From Lachnospiraceae bacterium (GTDB taxonomy: Bacteria; Bacillota; Clostridia; Lachnospirales; Lachnospiraceae), in assembly GCA_022781925.1 (NCBI GenBank), contig JALESO010000049.1, forward strand, positions 1 through 60,947: a stretch of 60,947 nucleotides of DNA, given 5' to 3'. Below, piece by piece: positions 34,004 to 43,129 of this stretch. The first letter of the stretch is position 1; every line of letters begins with the position of its first letter. A model generated the notes under the pieces. It searched no databases. It worked only from the letters and a program-made list of their open reading frames with translations, and had not been told where the DNA came from. Position numbers and translations under genes: made by a program.

Positions 34004-35659
34004 ATGAGTATAAACGAAAAAAAGAAAGTCTGGGTGGTGGGGCACAAAAATCCGGATACAGATTCTATCTGTGCGGCCATCGCTTATGCAAATCTGAAAA
34101 ATCAGGTGGACGAGGATCGCTATGAGGCAAAACGTGCCGGTGAGCTGAATGAAGAAACCAAGTATGTACTGGATACTTTTGGCGTCAAATCTCCGGGACT
34201 GATCACAGATGTCGGAGCACAGGTGAAGGATATTGAGATCCGCAAAACACCAGGTGTCAGTGACAAGATCTCCCTGAAACGCGCATGGGAGATGATGAAA
34301 GAGCAGAATGTTGTGACACTTCCGGTGACGGATGAGGAGAACAATCTGGAAGGTCTGATCATTACCGGTGATATCGCAACATCTTATATGGATGTGTATG
34401 ACAACAGTATTCTGTCCCGTGCCAAGACACAGTATCAGAATATCGTGGACACACTGGATGGTACGATGCTGTGCGGCAATGAGCACGCATATTTTACAAA
34501 AGGAAAAGTAGTGGTTGGATCCGCAAACCCTGAGACGATGGAGCAGTTCCTGGAGGACGATGATCTGGTCATCATGGGAAACCGTTATGATGCGCAGATC
34601 TGTGCCCTGGAGTCAAATGCAAGTTGTATCGTGATCGCCGGCAGCCCACACGTTCCGAAGACTATTGTAAAAATGGCAGAGGAGAAGCATTGTGTACTGA
34701 TTACAACGGATTATGATACTTATACAACAGCCCGTCTGATCAACCAGAGTATGCCGATCAAATTTTTTATGCGCCGGGAGCAGCTGGTTACTTTTGAGAC
34801 AGAGGAATACATTGATGAAGTCCGCGAGATCATGTCCAAGGAAAAACATCGTGATTTTCCTGTTCTGGATGAGGATGGCAAATACGTCGGCATGATCTCC
34901 AGACGAAACCTGTTGAATATGAAGAAAAAACAGGTGATTCTGGTGGATCATAACGAGAAAACACAGGCAGTGGACGGTATCGGCGGAGCTGACATTCTGG
35001 AGATCATCGATCATCATAGAATCGGCAGTCTGGAGACGATGTCACCGGTATTTTTCCGGAATCAGCCTCTGGGATGTACGGCAACGATCATTTATCAGAT
35101 GTATCAGGAACAGAATATTGCCATTGACGAAAAAGTAGCAGGACTGCTCTGTTCTGCAATCCTGTCTGATACACTGATGTACCGTTCCCCTACTTGTACA
35201 CCGCTGGACAAGGCAGTGGCAGAGGAACTGGCACAGATCGCCGGTATCAATACGGAGGAACATGCAAAGGCAATGTTCCAGGCCGGCAGTGATTTTGGTA
35301 GCAAGACACCGGAAGAAATCTTTTATCAGGATTTCAAAACCTTCAGTCAGGATGGTGTGGAATTCGGTGTTGGCCAGCTGAGTGCCATGACACAGGAAGA
35401 ACTGGATCAGGTGCGCGATAAATTACTTCCTTATTTGAAAGAGGCTATGACCGAGCGTAAGATCGAGATGGTATTTGTGATGTTGACGAATATCATTGAA
35501 GAGACCACCTATCTGATCTGTGCGGGTGAGAATGCTGATGAACTGGTAGAGAAAGCATACCATGTTCACAAAGAGGGCGACTACCATGTGCTGAAATGTG
35601 TTGTGTCCAGAAAGAAACAGCTGATCCCGATGTTTATGTCAGCAATGCAGGAACAGTAA
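34004..35659 (+). CDS. ppaC: CBS-DRTGG manganese-dependent inorganic pyrophosphatase
   Basis: The 551-aa DHH-family enzyme hydrolyses pyrophosphate. The DHH catalytic domain is split by a regulatory insert: GHKNPDTDS (H14, D18, D20) opens the site, D336-H337-H338 (IDHHRIGS) carries the DHH motif, and the DHHA2 domain closes the C-terminus. Between them lie two CBS domains (about 78-140 and 250-305) flanking a DRTGG domain, as in the nucleotide-regulated subclass of Clostridium and relatives. AMP and ADP inhibit and ATP activates such enzymes; the effect here is inferred from the domains. Confidence 0.93.
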   Translation: MSINEKKKVWVVGHKNPDTDSICAAIAYANLKNQVDEDRYEAKRAGELNEETKYVLDTFGVKSPGLITDVGAQVKDIEIRKTPGVSDKISLKRAWEMMKEQNVVTLPVTDEENNLEGLIITGDIATSYMDVYDNSILSRAKTQYQNIVDTLDGTMLCGNEHAYFTKGKVVVGSANPETMEQFLEDDDLVIMGNRYDAQICALESNASCIVIAGSPHVPKTIVKMAEEKHCVLITTDYDTYTTARLINQSMPIKFFMRREQLVTFETEEYIDEVREIMSKEKHRDFPVLDEDGKYVGMISRRNLLNMKKKQVILVDHNEKTQAVDGIGGADILEIIDHHRIGSLETMSPVFFRNQPLGCTATIIYQMYQEQNIAIDEKVAGLLCSAILSDTLMYRSPTCTPLDKAVAEELAQIAGINTEEHAKAMFQAGSDFGSKTPEEIFYQDFKTFSQDGVEFGVGQLSAMTQEELDQVRDKLLPYLKEAMTERKIEMVFVMLTNIIEETTYLICAGENADELVEKAYHVHKEGDYHVLKCVVSRKKQLIPMFMSAMQEQ

Positions 35660-35681
35660 AGGAAGAGAGGATACGAAAGCA

Positions 35682-36245
35682 ATGGAAAGAGAGTATTGGA
35701 AAGCAGGGAATATGCTTTATCCGGTGCCGGCAGTGATGATCAGCTGTCAGAGACCGGGAGAGCGACCGAATATTATCACCGTTGCCTGGGCAGGAACCAT
35801 CTGCTCAGATCCGGCGATGGTGTCCATTTCTGTGAGAAAAGAGCGTTATTCTTATGATATCATCAAAGAGACCGGAGAATTTGTCATTAACCTTACCACA
35901 AACGATCTGACCTTTGCCACAGATTACTGTGGAGTAAAATCCGGAAGAGATGTGGATAAGTTCAAAGAGATGAAACTGACTCCGAGCAAGTCCAAAACCA
36001 TTGATGCCCCGGGAATCGCAGAAAGCCCGGTAAGTCTGGAGTGCAAAGTAAAACAGGTCATCGAGCTTGGCTCCCATGATATGTTTCTGGCGGAAGTGAC
36101 GGCGGTATCTGTGGATCCGAAATATATGGATGAGAAAGGAAAATTCCATCTGAACGATATCGGTCTGACCGCTTATTCTCATGGAGAATATTTCAAACTG
36201 GGAGAGAAGATTGGTTCTTTCGGTTACAGTGTGAAAAAGAAGTAA
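35682..36245 (+). CDS. Flavin reductase / FMN-binding split-barrel protein
   Basis: The 187-aa protein fits the flavin-reductase-like FMN-binding family: PAVMISCQRPGERPNIITVAWAG at the N-terminus, a VSISVRKERYSYDII core and a Tyr/Ser loop late in the protein. It likely binds FMN and passes electrons from NAD(P)H or ferredoxin; the exact partner is unknown. It starts 22 bases after the pyrophosphatase gene and is probably in the same transcript. Confidence 0.85.
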   Translation: MEREYWKAGNMLYPVPAVMISCQRPGERPNIITVAWAGTICSDPAMVSISVRKERYSYDIIKETGEFVINLTTNDLTFATDYCGVKSGRDVDKFKEMKLTPSKSKTIDAPGIAESPVSLECKVKQVIELGSHDMFLAEVTAVSVDPKYMDEKGKFHLNDIGLTAYSHGEYFKLGEKIGSFGYSVKKK

Positions 36246-36261
36246 TTTTTCTAACAGAAAA

Positions 36262-36321
36262 AACAGGATATATCAGTTATCTCATGTTTCCATTCAGATG
36301 AGATAGCGGATATATCCTGTT
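36262..36321. terminator. Bidirectional terminator between converging genes
   Basis: AACAGGATATATC at 36262-36274 pairs with GATATATCCTGTT at 36309-36321, and an inner TTATCTCAT/ATGAGATA stem extends it. A-rich and T-rich flanks (AAAAA before, TTTATTT after) let it act for the flavoprotein gene (plus) and the DUF4364 gene (minus). Confidence 0.85.
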
Positions 36322-36322
36322 T

Positions 36323-36838
36323 TTATTTGATCAGTGTGTCCATCAACATTTCATAGACATCGAAATTAGACCGTTTCCAGTTTCGGCAGACTGCTTCGGC
36401 CTGAGTGCGGTTCTGGACACGAAGCGTCAGATCCACAATGTCCGTGCTCTGATCCTGGATCCGGCAGCGGACCGCATAGCCCTGACCGGCTGCCTTGTAG
36501 TAATCGGCAAAGACCGCAGTTTCCTGGCGCAGGTCAAAGTGATGAGCCTGAAAATAGCTACGGATATCTTCTTTGATGGCATCGGATATTTTTGTGTGAA
36601 AATAATCCAAAGTCTGACGACCGTAGTCTGTCAGGTGATAGCGGGTATTGTTGTGGGTGGATTCTGCAGTGATCAGATCTGTCTGCAAAAGCCCTGTGAT
36701 CGCTTCCTGCACGGTGAAATAATTCGTATATTCTTTTTCCAGAATAAAATTCGTGATCTGTGTATTGGTCAACGGATATTCTACCAGGTTCAGCATGTAC
36801 AGGATCATAATGCGGTACATGGTGTCCAGTTCAGTCAT
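36323..36838 (-). CDS. DUF4364 family protein (winged-helix like)
   Basis: The 171-aa protein begins with a winged-helix-like module (MYRIMILYMLNLVEYPLTNTQITNFILE, then a second helix to about residue 65) and has a C-terminal domain of alternating strands. DUF4364 proteins are common in clostridia; a role as a small DNA-binding regulator is plausible from the N-terminus, not proven. The ATG at 36838 follows AGAAGG; an earlier in-frame ATG (36871) has poor support. It sits downstream of the radical SAM gene on the same strand. Confidence 0.8.
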   Translation of the reverse strand: MTELDTMYRIMILYMLNLVEYPLTNTQITNFILEKEYTNYFTVQEAITGLLQTDLITAESTHNNTRYHLTDYGRQTLDYFHTKISDAIKEDIRSYFQAHHFDLRQETAVFADYYKAAGQGYAVRCRIQDQSTDIVDLTLRVQNRTQAEAVCRNWKRSNFDVYEMLMDTLIK

Positions 36839-36940
36839 GGTTCGGAGCCTTCTTTCTATATTCTTCTGCATATCTCATTTCGTGACAAAAATGCTGAGGA
36901 CATTCTTGCACTCATAATGAGCATGTCGACCGCATCGTTA

Positions 36941-37858
36941 TCAGGACTCAAACGTTCGTCCTTGATAAGTTTCCCGTTCCCGCAGCCGCTTATGGATCGT
37001 ATTCAGTACCCGTTTCTTGTCAGTGCTCCAGCGTGGTGCCAGCAGCAACGCGCGGGGACCGTCTCCGGTGATGCGGTGTACCACCATGGAAGGTGGAAGA
37101 AGTTCCAGACAGTCTACGATAAAATCACAATATTCTTCCAGTGTAAAAAGCGGGAATGGATGCTGTTCATAATAATCTGCCAGATCTGTATCGGAAAGTA
37201 CATGGAGCAGCTGCAATTTGACACCTGATACCGGAGAATGTGCCACGTAATTCACGGTATCCAGCATATCCTGTTTTGTTTCACCGGGAAGTCCGAGGAT
37301 AACATGTGTAATGACCGGAATTCCCCGGGATTGTAAGGCGGTGACTGCCGATTCGTAGCACTCCAGTGAAAATTCCCTGCGGATAAAATCTGCAGTCCGA
37401 GCATGGATCGTCTGAAGCCCGAATTCAATCCACACCGGTTTGATCTGATTCAGTTCGGAAAGCAGTGTGAGGATTTCGTTGTTGATACAGTCCGGTCTTG
37501 TGGCGATGGACAGCACGACGATGTCCGGATGCCGGATCGCTTCCAGAAAAAGCGGACGCAGATAGGAGACAGGTGCATAGGTATTTGTATATGCCTGGAA
37601 ATAGGCGATAAATTTGCGGCAGTTTGTTTTGTTTTGCAGTTTCTTTTTACCGGATGCAATCTGTTCGCTTATAGAGAGCCGGTGATTCTCCGCAAAATCA
37701 CCGGATCCGCCGCGGCTGCAGAAAATACAGCCGCGGGTTCCCTTGGAACCGTCCCGGTTCGGACAGGTCATACCACCGTTCAGTGAAATGCGGTATACTT
37801 TTTCACCAAAGGTTTCTTTCAGATAAGTATCCAGTGAATAAAAACGATTCTGATTCAT
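36941..37858 (-). CDS. Radical SAM protein, YhcC/TIGR01212 family
   Basis: The 305-aa protein has three cysteines arranged C32-x11-C44-x2-C47 (CPNRDG...GCIFC) in place of the common Cx3Cx2C, which is characteristic of this YhcC-like family. A TIM-barrel follows (LGLPGETKQDMLDT for SAM binding). The substrate is unknown. It lies on the minus strand between DUF4364 and malic enzyme, six bases from the latter's stop. Confidence 0.87.
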   Translation of the reverse strand: MNQNRFYSLDTYLKETFGEKVYRISLNGGMTCPNRDGSKGTRGCIFCSRGGSGDFAENHRLSISEQIASGKKKLQNKTNCRKFIAYFQAYTNTYAPVSYLRPLFLEAIRHPDIVVLSIATRPDCINNEILTLLSELNQIKPVWIEFGLQTIHARTADFIRREFSLECYESAVTALQSRGIPVITHVILGLPGETKQDMLDTVNYVAHSPVSGVKLQLLHVLSDTDLADYYEQHPFPLFTLEEYCDFIVDCLELLPPSMVVHRITGDGPRALLLAPRWSTDKKRVLNTIHKRLRERETYQGRTFES

Positions 37859-37864
37859 AAGAGT

Positions 37865-39019
37865 TTATGCTTCGATGTGGGATTTTACGGCCTGGCTGAC
37901 CACATCTGCTACACGCGGATCAAAAGGTTCCGGCATGATGAAGTCCTCGTTTAATTCCTCATCACTGACAAGTCCTGCGATAGCTTTTGCTGCTGCAAGT
38001 TTCATCTCTTCTGTGATCTGACGGGCATGTCCCTCCAGTGCACCTTTGAAGATACCCGGGAATGCGATGACGTTATTTACCTGATTCGGGAAATCGCTGC
38101 GTCCGGTTCCCACTACTTTTGCGCCGGCAGCTTTTGCTACATCCGGCATGATCTCCGGAACCGGGTTTGCCATGGCAAAGAGAATGGCATCTTTGTTCAT
38201 GGAAGCTACCATCTCAGCAGAAACGATATTCGGAGCAGATACGCCGACAAAAATATCAGCACCGCGGAGCGCATCTGCCAGTGTACCGGTCTGATTCTCC
38301 AGGTTTGTTACTTCTGTCATTTTCTGCTGCATCCAGTTCAGATTCGGATAATCTTTTCCGATGATACCGAGTTTATCACACATGGTCACATGTTTGAAAC
38401 CGTAAGTGAGCAGTAATTTTGTGATGGCCACACCGGCGGAACCTGCACCGTTTACAACAACGCGGCAGTCCTCTTTCTGTTTACCGGTAACGCGCAGGGC
38501 GTTGATGATACCTGCCAGTACAACGATGGCGGTTCCGTGCTGATCGTCATGAAATACCGGGATATCCAGCATGGATTTTAAGCGTTCCTCAATCTCAAAA
38601 CATCTTGGTGCAGAGATATCTTCCAGGTTGATGCCACCGAAGGTCGGAGCGATATTGACAACGGTGCGGATGATCTCCTCTGTATCCTGTGTGTCCAGCA
38701 CGATCGGAACGGCATTGACATCTGCGAATTCCTTGAAGAGGACACATTTGCCTTCCATAACCGGCATGGCAGCCAGAGCACCGATGTTTCCGAGGCCGAG
38801 AACGGCACTTCCGTCGGAGATGACAGCAACGGTATTTGCTTTCATTGTGTAAGTGTAGGCAGCGGAAGGATCCTCTGCAATGACTTTACACGGCTCTGCA
38901 ACACCCGGAGTGTATGCGATTGATAAATCTTCCCGGGATTTTACCGGAGATTTTGCTTCTGTGGAAAGCTTTCCGTTCCACTGTTTATGTAATGCTAATG
39001 CTTTTTCATTTAAATCCAT
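37865..39019 (-). CDS. NAD(P)-dependent malic enzyme
   Basis: The 384-aa protein is the short bacterial malic enzyme: YTPGVAEPCK near the N-terminus, VFHDDQHGTAIVVLAG for metal and substrate binding and NGAGSAGVAITKLL for the dinucleotide. It converts malate to pyruvate and CO2 with NAD(P). It lacks the fused phosphotransacetylase-like domain of MaeB. A clear promoter lies upstream on the minus strand. Confidence 0.95.
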   Translation of the reverse strand: MDLNEKALALHKQWNGKLSTEAKSPVKSREDLSIAYTPGVAEPCKVIAEDPSAAYTYTMKANTVAVISDGSAVLGLGNIGALAAMPVMEGKCVLFKEFADVNAVPIVLDTQDTEEIIRTVVNIAPTFGGINLEDISAPRCFEIEERLKSMLDIPVFHDDQHGTAIVVLAGIINALRVTGKQKEDCRVVVNGAGSAGVAITKLLLTYGFKHVTMCDKLGIIGKDYPNLNWMQQKMTEVTNLENQTGTLADALRGADIFVGVSAPNIVSAEMVASMNKDAILFAMANPVPEIMPDVAKAAGAKVVGTGRSDFPNQVNNVIAFPGIFKGALEGHARQITEEMKLAAAKAIAGLVSDEELNEDFIMPEPFDPRVADVVSQAVKSHIEA

Positions 39020-39054
39020 GTTCGTGGCTCCTTTACAATCATTTTTTCTAGCCT

Positions 39055-39083
39055 ATCATACCATCAAAAAAAACACAAATCAA
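39055..39083 (-). promoter_or_regulatory. Promoter of the malic enzyme gene
   Basis: On the minus strand, TTGATT (39083-39078) and TATGAT (39060-39055) are 17 bases apart, with AAGGAG before the ATG at 39019. Confidence 0.65.
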
Positions 39084-39100
39084 GGAATTCAAAAAAATAC

Positions 39101-39129
39101 TTCCTATTTAAAGGATTTTAGTGTATAAT
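39101..39129 (+). promoter_or_regulatory. Promoter of rho (-10 clear, -35 weak)
   Basis: A perfect TATAAT stands at 39124-39129. The best -35 candidate is TTCCTA at 39101, spacing 17. Diverges from the malic enzyme promoter. Confidence 0.5.
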
Positions 39130-39310
39130 ACGTTTCTAATAAGATTCATGTCAATTCTGACAAGAAAATCCAACGAAGCTATGAAATGATAAACAGAATG
39201 ATGATCCGTGGATCATCAGAGATAAGCAGTGAGAGAATAGCAACAGTTCGATATTGAACAGTTCAGTGTATTTATAAACAGTGGCAGAATATCTTTGACG
39301 GAGGTTATAA
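39130..39310 (+). promoter_or_regulatory. Structured 5' leader of rho
   Basis: The leader of about 175 bases holds three hairpins: TGTCA-ATTC-TGACA (near 39149), TGATGATCC-GT-GGATCATCA (near 39202) and the near-palindrome GTTCGATATTGAAC (near 39246). Such leaders allow autogenous control of rho in other bacteria; here it is only a suggestion from the folds. The ribosome site GGAGG lies just before the ATG. Confidence 0.5.
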
Positions 39311-40849
39311 ATGAGAGAAAAATACGAAAGTTTATCCCTGGCAGTTTTGAAAGATCTTGCAAAAAGCAGGGGACTGAAGGGAATTTCCACTCTGAAGAAA
39401 GCAGAACTTGTAGAGCGCATGCTACAGGAAGATGAGAAGGATGCACAGAAAGCGCAGACGCAGGAAGCAGAGAACAGTTCGGAGAAAAAGCCGGAAGAAA
39501 AACGTGCAGAACATGAGAAGAAGACGGAACATTCCGAGCGCAGAAACGAGTATGACCGCAAACGTACTTATGAGCGCAGGGAACGTCCGGAGCGCAGAAA
39601 TACAAATGATACAAGAAACACAAACGATACCAGATCCGGAAATGATACGAGAAATTCAGCCGATGCAGAGAAACAGGCGGAAGAAGAGCTGGCTGAGATC
39701 CGCAAGGATGAAGCGTCTCTGGACAGCGGAGAGCAGGCAAACGGTATTCTGGAAGTTATGCCGGACGGCTATGGATTTATCCGCTGCGAGAACTATCTGC
39801 CGGGTGACAACGATGTGTATGTGGCACCGTCCCAGATCCGCCGGTTCAATCTGAAGACCGGAGATATCGTCTGTGGAAACAAGCGGATCAAATCCCAAGG
39901 AGAAAAGTTCAGCGCCCTGCTGTATATCAGCACCGTCAACGGATATCCGCCGTATGAAGCAAGCAGAAGAAAAGCATTCGAGGATCTGACACCGATCTTC
40001 CCGAATGAGCGTCTGCGGCTGGAGACCACACCGAAGGAGACCGCCATGCGTATCATGGATCTGATTTCTCCGGTGGGAAAAGGGCAGCGTGGCATGATCG
40101 TTGCCCAGCCGAAAGCCGGAAAGACTACCCTGATGAAAAAAGTGGCAAATGCCGTAAAGCATAACAATCCGGACATGCATATGATTATTCTGCTCATCGA
40201 TGAGCGCCCGGAGGAAGTTACCGATATCAAAGAAGCAATCGAAGGAGAGAATGTAGAAGTTATCTATTCCACGTTTGATGAGCTTCCGGAGCATCACAAA
40301 CGTGTGTCTGAGATGGTTATCGAGCGTGCAAAACGTCTGGTAGAACATGGAAAAGATGTTATGATCCTTCTGGACAGCATCACCCGTCTGGCAAGGGCGT
40401 ACAATCTGGTAGTTCCGCCAAGTGGACGTACATTATCCGGTGGTCTGGATCCGGCGGCATTACATATGCCGAAACGGTTCTTTGGAGCAGCCCGTAATAT
40501 GCGTGAAGGCGGAAGCCTGACCATTCTTGCAACTGCTCTGGTAGAGACCGGAAGCAAGATGGATGATATGGTTTACGAGGAGTTCAAGGGAACCGGTAAC
40601 ATGGAGCTGATCCTGGATCGCCGTCTGTCTGAAAAACGTATCTTCCCGGCCATTGATATCGTGAAATCAGGAACGAGACGCGAAGATCTTCTTCTGGATC
40701 AGGATGAGCAGGAAGCTGTCTATATTATGAGAAAAGCATTCAACGGCATGAAAGCTGATGAGGCAGTGGAAAATATCCTGAATATGTTTGTTCATACAAA
40801 GAATAACAAAGAATTTGTGGATCTTGTCAAAAAACGTAAAATTTTCTAA
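39311..40849 (+). CDS. rho: Transcription termination factor Rho
   Basis: The 512-aa protein has the N-terminal Rho domain (residues 1-40, [23 protein letters not shown]), a charged insert of about 45-125 rich in Glu, Arg and Asn ([17 protein letters not shown]), a cold-shock-like RNA-binding domain (about 140-210, with GYGFIR) and a RecA-type ATPase with [13 protein letters not shown] (P-loop about 265-273). The insert resembles those of Actinobacteria and some Clostridia and may bind RNA or self-associate. Rho is a hexameric helicase that ends transcription. Confidence 0.96.
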   Translation: MREKYESLSLAVLKDLAKSRGLKGISTLKKAELVERMLQEDEKDAQKAQTQEAENSSEKKPEEKRAEHEKKTEHSERRNEYDRKRTYERRERPERRNTNDTRNTNDTRSGNDTRNSADAEKQAEEELAEIRKDEASLDSGEQANGILEVMPDGYGFIRCENYLPGDNDVYVAPSQIRRFNLKTGDIVCGNKRIKSQGEKFSALLYISTVNGYPPYEASRRKAFEDLTPIFPNERLRLETTPKETAMRIMDLISPVGKGQRGMIVAQPKAGKTTLMKKVANAVKHNNPDMHMIILLIDERPEEVTDIKEAIEGENVEVIYSTFDELPEHHKRVSEMVIERAKRLVEHGKDVMILLDSITRLARAYNLVVPPSGRTLSGGLDPAALHMPKRFFGAARNMREGGSLTILATALVETGSKMDDMVYEEFKGTGNMELILDRRLSEKRIFPAIDIVKSGTRREDLLLDQDEQEAVYIMRKAFNGMKADEAVENILNMFVHTKNNKEFVDLVKKRKIF

Positions 40850-40857
40850 AAAACAGC

Positions 40858-40886
40858 TTGCATTAGGCAAAACTGTATGCTATAAT
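40858..40886 (+). promoter_or_regulatory. Promoter of rpmE
   Basis: TTGCAT at 40858-40863 and a perfect TATAAT at 40881-40886, spacing 17, just behind the rho stop. Confidence 0.8.
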
Positions 40887-40896
40887 ATGAAAGCTG

Positions 40897-40919
40897 TGTA
40901 CCGAGAGTGTATCGGTACA
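40897..40919 (+). promoter_or_regulatory. Leader hairpin of rpmE (probable L31 autoregulatory leader)
   Basis: TGTACCGA at 40897-40904 pairs perfectly with TCGGTACA at 40912-40919, close to the predicted transcription start. A structured leader before L31 is known in Firmicutes, where L31 represses its own mRNA; assignment to that family is an inference from position and shape. Confidence 0.55.
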
Positions 40920-40994
40920 GAAGATTAACAAGTTTATTGTTTTTCATAGACGAGAGTAGAATTACAAAGAAATTTGGTATGCGAGGTGAAATTA

Positions 40995-41195
40995 ATGAGA
41001 GAAGGAATCCATCCGGATTATTATCAGGCAACTGTAACCTGTAACTGCGGAAACACATTCGTAACAGGTTCTACAAAGAGCGATATTCACGTAGAGATTT
41101 GTTCTAAATGCCATCCATTCTATACAGGACAGCAGAAAGCAGCTCAGGCACGTGGACGTATTGATAAGTTCAACAAGAAATACGGCTTAAAATAA
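40995..41195 (+). CDS. rpmE: 50S ribosomal protein L31 (zinc-binding form)
   Basis: The 66-aa protein has the four zinc cysteines of the C+ form (C16, C18, C36, C39) and the usual IHPDYY and [12 protein letters not shown] sequences. The ATG at 40995 has GAGGTGA nearby; the 21-base in-frame extension upstream is not needed. A strong promoter, leader hairpin and terminator make it a monocistronic unit. Confidence 0.96.
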   Translation: MREGIHPDYYQATVTCNCGNTFVTGSTKSDIHVEICSKCHPFYTGQQKAAQARGRIDKFNKKYGLK

Positions 41196-41216
41196 TAGTA
41201 AGATATGTGTGAAAAT

Positions 41217-41250
41217 CAGGTTGAGGTTGCAAAATCTCAACCTGTTTTGT
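41217..41250 (+). terminator. Terminator of rpmE
   Basis: CAGGTTGAG at 41217-41225 and CTCAACCTG at 41236-41244 form a perfect nine-pair stem followed by TTTTG. Confidence 0.9.
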
Positions 41251-41291
41251 TAAATAGGAAGTTTTGTTGACGAGGAAATCGAGGAAATTCT

Positions 41292-42293
41292 ATGCGTTAT
41301 TCTGGAATTGGCGGTCAGGCCGTCATGGAAGGCGTCATGATGAAGAACAAAGATCAGTATGCGGTAGCAGTCCGCAAGCCGGATCATGAGATCGAAGTCA
41401 TGACAAAAGAATATAAAGGGATTGTTCCGGGAGAAGTGTGGCAGAAGATTCCACTGGTGCGCGGGGTGCTGAGTTTTGTTGATTCCCTGGTGCTTGGAAT
41501 GTCGACACTGATGTATTCCGCTTCTTTTTTTGAAGATGAAGAAGAGTCTGGAAAAGAGAAGAAAAAGGACTGCCCGGAGAAAGCAAAGGCAAAGGAAAAT
41601 GCGATGATGGGCGGAACCGTGGCGTTGTCTGTGGTGCTGGCTGTTGCAATTTTTATGATCCTGCCATACTACCTGTCGGTGCTGTGTTCCCGGTTTATTG
41701 CGAGCGATATGATTGTGGCAGTGATCGAAGGTATCCTGCGTCTGGCAATTTTTATCGGATATATATTGATCATTTCAAAAATGAAAGAGATTCAGCGGGT
41801 GTTTATGTATCACGGTGCAGAGCACAAATGCATCAACTGCATTGAACACGGTCTGGAACTGAACGTGGAAAATGTACGGAAGAGTTCCAAGGAGCATAAA
41901 CGCTGCGGCACAAGTTTTCTGATGTTTGTGGTGATCCTGAGCGTGATCTTGTTTCTGTTTATCCGTGTGGATTCCCATGTATTGCGTCTGGTGCTGCGTC
42001 TGGCACTGGTTCCGGTGATCGCGGGTGTGTCCTATGAACTGCTGCGGGCAGCGGGACGCAGTGATAATCCGGTGATCAATCTGATCAGCAAACCGGGATT
42101 GTGGATGCAGGGACTGACCACGAAGGAGCCGGATGATGAGATGATCGAAGTTGGCATCGCATCCGTGGAGGCGGTATTTGACTGGAGAAGTTATATTGTA
42201 GAAATCCGTGCGGAAGAAGGACTTTCGGAGGAAGTGAATGTCGATGCAGGATCCGAAGATGCCGGACAGAAAGTGCAGGAGATGAAGTCATGA
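41292..42293 (+). CDS. DUF1385 family membrane protein
   Basis: The 333-aa protein starts with GIGGQAVMEGVMM, the DUF1385 hallmark, and has several membrane segments in the middle (for example GTVALSVVLAVAIFMILPYYLSVL region and FLMFVVILSVILFLFI), then YHGAEHKCINC with conserved cysteines and histidine. The function is unknown; the family resides by prmC and prfA in most clostridia and probably acts in a metal- or thiol-linked process. The start overlaps nothing; it ends four bases inside prmC. Confidence 0.85.
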   Translation: MRYSGIGGQAVMEGVMMKNKDQYAVAVRKPDHEIEVMTKEYKGIVPGEVWQKIPLVRGVLSFVDSLVLGMSTLMYSASFFEDEEESGKEKKKDCPEKAKAKENAMMGGTVALSVVLAVAIFMILPYYLSVLCSRFIASDMIVAVIEGILRLAIFIGYILIISKMKEIQRVFMYHGAEHKCINCIEHGLELNVENVRKSSKEHKRCGTSFLMFVVILSVILFLFIRVDSHVLRLVLRLALVPVIAGVSYELLRAAGRSDNPVINLISKPGLWMQGLTTKEPDDEMIEVGIASVEAVFDWRSYIVEIRAEEGLSEEVNVDAGSEDAGQKVQEMKS

Positions 42294-43126
42294 CATACCG
42301 GGAAGCGAGAATGCAGGCAGCAAAGCAGCTGGCGGCAGCAGGTGTGGAAAATGAAGCGGCAGAGAGCTGGTTTCTCATGGAAGCTGCCTGTCAGATCAGC
42401 CGCAGTTTTTATCTGCTGCATGAACAGGATGCCATGGATCACGCACAGGAAAAGGCATATCTGGAACTGACGGAAAAACGCTGCAAGCGTATGCCGTTGC
42501 AGTATCTGACCGGGGAACAGGAATTTATGGGACTGCCCTTTTTTGTAAATGAACATGTACTGATACCGCGGCAGGATACAGAAGTGCTGGTGGAAGAAGC
42601 CATCCGGATTTTGCAGAAAGAGATTCCGAAAGCGGCGGTACTGGACCTGTGTACCGGTTCCGGCTGTATCGGGATCAGCATTCAGTCTTTCTGCCGGAAG
42701 ACGCAGGTGACGGCAGCGGATATTTCTGAGGATGCGCTGCAGGTTGCTCGGAAAAATGCAAAAGAGAATGAGGTGCCGGTGGAATTTGTCCACAGCGATC
42801 TGTTTTCCGGAATTTCAGGAAAATTTGATATGATCGTATCAAATCCGCCTTATATTCCGAGCAAGGTCATTGAGACACTGATGCCGGAGGTGCGTGAGCA
42901 CGAACCGATTGGGGCATTAGACGGAAAAGAGGACGGACTGTATTTTTACCGCAGGATCACTAAGGAGAGCCTGGCACATCTGAATCCGGGCGGATATCTG
43001 CTGTACGAGATCGGACATGATCAGGGCGAAGCTGTCAGTGGCTATATGAGAGAAAATGGATTTCATGAGATAGAAGTGATTCGCGATCTGGCGGGACTTG
43101 ACCGGGTTGTGAGAGGAAGGAGATAA
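42290..43126 (+). CDS. prmC: Release-factor glutamine methyltransferase PrmC
   Basis: The 278-aa enzyme has the SAM-binding loop LDLCTGSGCIGIS and the catalytic NPPY motif (N185-Y188). It methylates the glutamine of the GGQ motif in release factors. The target gene prfA follows three bases downstream. The start overlaps the DUF1385 stop by four bases (ATGA). Confidence 0.96.
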   Translation: MTYREARMQAAKQLAAAGVENEAAESWFLMEAACQISRSFYLLHEQDAMDHAQEKAYLELTEKRCKRMPLQYLTGEQEFMGLPFFVNEHVLIPRQDTEVLVEEAIRILQKEIPKAAVLDLCTGSGCIGISIQSFCRKTQVTAADISEDALQVARKNAKENEVPVEFVHSDLFSGISGKFDMIVSNPPYIPSKVIETLMPEVREHEPIGALDGKEDGLYFYRRITKESLAHLNPGGYLLYEIGHDQGEAVSGYMRENGFHEIEVIRDLAGLDRVVRGRR

Positions 43127-43129
43127 ACT

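Noticed and set aside
39241..39260. T-box or other tRNA-binding leader before rho
   Set aside because: No T-box core sequence or specifier loop is visible, only simple hairpins.
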